DNA of 6,562 nt, taken from assembly GCA_016866575.1 (NCBI GenBank), contig VGMA01000086.1, positions 1 through 6,562 on the forward strand. The letters are read 5' to 3'. Positions 6,046 through 6,562 of this stretch are shown here, piece after piece (the first letter of the stretch is position 1; each line of letters starts with the position of its first letter). The stretch is from Chlamydiota bacterium. GTDB taxonomy: Bacteria; Chlamydiota; Chlamydiia; Chlamydiales; VGMA01. The translations under genes were made by a program, and so were the position numbers. Under the pieces are notes generated by a model. The model searched no databases and had not been told where the DNA came from. It worked only from the letters and a program-made list of their open reading frames with translations.

Positions 6046-6094
6046 TATTTAAACACCTTTTTTAATATTTATCATTTATTGATTTAAAAAAACT

Positions 6095-6508
6095 TTAGCC
6101 CGCTGCTTCTAACTCTCTATTGAGTAATTGAATATCTTTGACGAGCTTATAACTTAAGTAAGCTACAGTTATTCCAGAAAAAATGGTTGGCAAGATCGAT
6201 GTAACTGCAAGAGCTCCGATACAGATAGCCACAAGAGATAGTGCTAAAAAAGCTACGGCGTGAACAAGAAAGCAGATATCATAGTCTACTAAATTTTTTG
6301 TGGCTCTTGCTCTTAAAGGGATGTGATTTGTTGCATCGTGTTCAGCAGAATATACGGAATTAGCAATAATATAGATAATTGTGGATACGATAGGTAAAAT
6401 GGCGCATGCAACTTTCATGATCCATAGATCCAAAATTTCACAGCCTCTTTCTTCAACAACCGGAGCTGGACCTGGTTCAAAATATAAAGGGGGGCTTAAA
6501 TGCATCAT
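6095..6508 (-). CDS. Inc-like membrane protein, paralogue of the adjacent downstream gene (copy 1)
   Basis: This 137-residue membrane protein has a proline-rich N-terminus (PPLYFEPGPAP, residues 6-16). It has a first membrane segment at about 33-50, a polar loop, the DYDICFLVH motif (75-83), a two-lobed hydrophobic region (about 79-117), SYKLV (119-123), and a short charged end. It shares D-x-W-x-x-K, P-I-x-S-x-I-x-Y and Y-S spacing with its neighbour at a constant five-residue offset, which shows tandem duplication. Unlike its partner it lacks the extra 30-residue basic tail. AAAGGA (6519-6514) lies 5 nt before the first ATG and 8 nt before a second ATG directly after it. Either could be used, the second having the more usual spacing. 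It leads the two-gene unit. Function unknown; Inc-like by profile only. Confidence 0.75.
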   Translation of the reverse strand: MMHLSPPLYFEPGPAPVVEERGCEILDLWIMKVACAILPIVSTIIYIIANSVYSAEHDATNHIPLRARATKNLVDYDICFLVHAVAFLALSLVAICIGALAVTSILPTIFSGITVAYLSYKLVKDIQLLNRELEAAG

Positions 6509-6562
6509 AAAAATCCTTTAATGCTTTAATTTTCTTATTCAATTAAAAAAATGGCAAGTTCT
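6509..6562 (-). promoter_or_regulatory. AT-rich leader and possible promoter upstream of the paralogous membrane-protein pair
   Basis: This stretch holds the ribosome site (6514-6519) for the first paralogue and long A/T tracts. On the minus strand TTGCCA could be a -35, but I find no convincing -10 at the right distance before the window ends. The true promoter may lie outside. Confidence 0.2.

Overview
The window looks like chromosomal DNA from an intracellular bacterium, most likely an environmental member of the Chlamydiota. This is an inference. It rests on a gatC-gatA-gatB operon (the Chlamydiae charge Gln-tRNA and Asn-tRNA through this amidotransferase), on lineage-restricted membrane and secreted proteins of chlamydial style, and on a pair of small proteins with Inc-like hydrophobic profiles. 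No rRNA, tRNA, CRISPR array, transposase or phage gene is visible.

Layout. (1) 1-2962, minus strand: gatC, gatA and the first 403 codons of gatB, tightly packed. gatC and gatA are 2 bp apart, and gatA and gatB overlap by 4 bp (ATGA). gatB runs off the left edge and lacks its C-terminal tail domain here. (2) 2963-3068: a divergent promoter region. (3) 3069-3326, plus strand: a DUF378 small membrane protein with a cysteine-rich tail, followed by a good intrinsic terminator. (4) 3489-3965, plus strand: an unrecognised 158-residue soluble protein with its own likely promoter. A perfect inverted repeat overlaps that promoter's -35 box. (5) 3966-4190: an intergenic stretch with a hairpin and an 85-bp core (4066-4150) containing only five G/C bases. 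(6) 4191-5407, plus strand: a two-gene unit of a five-helix Yip1-like membrane protein and a signal-peptide-bearing secreted protein, closed by a strong terminator at 5451-5493. (7) 5545-6508, minus strand: two tandem paralogous membrane proteins sharing a D-Y-[DE]-I-C-x-L-x-H motif. They converge on the previous unit.

The gat genes form one housekeeping enzyme that converts misacylated Glu-tRNA(Gln) and Asp-tRNA(Asn). The plus-strand Yip1-like/secreted pair and the minus-strand paralogous pair are probably two separate envelope or host-interface units of unknown function. The paralogous pair is the most interesting object in the window.
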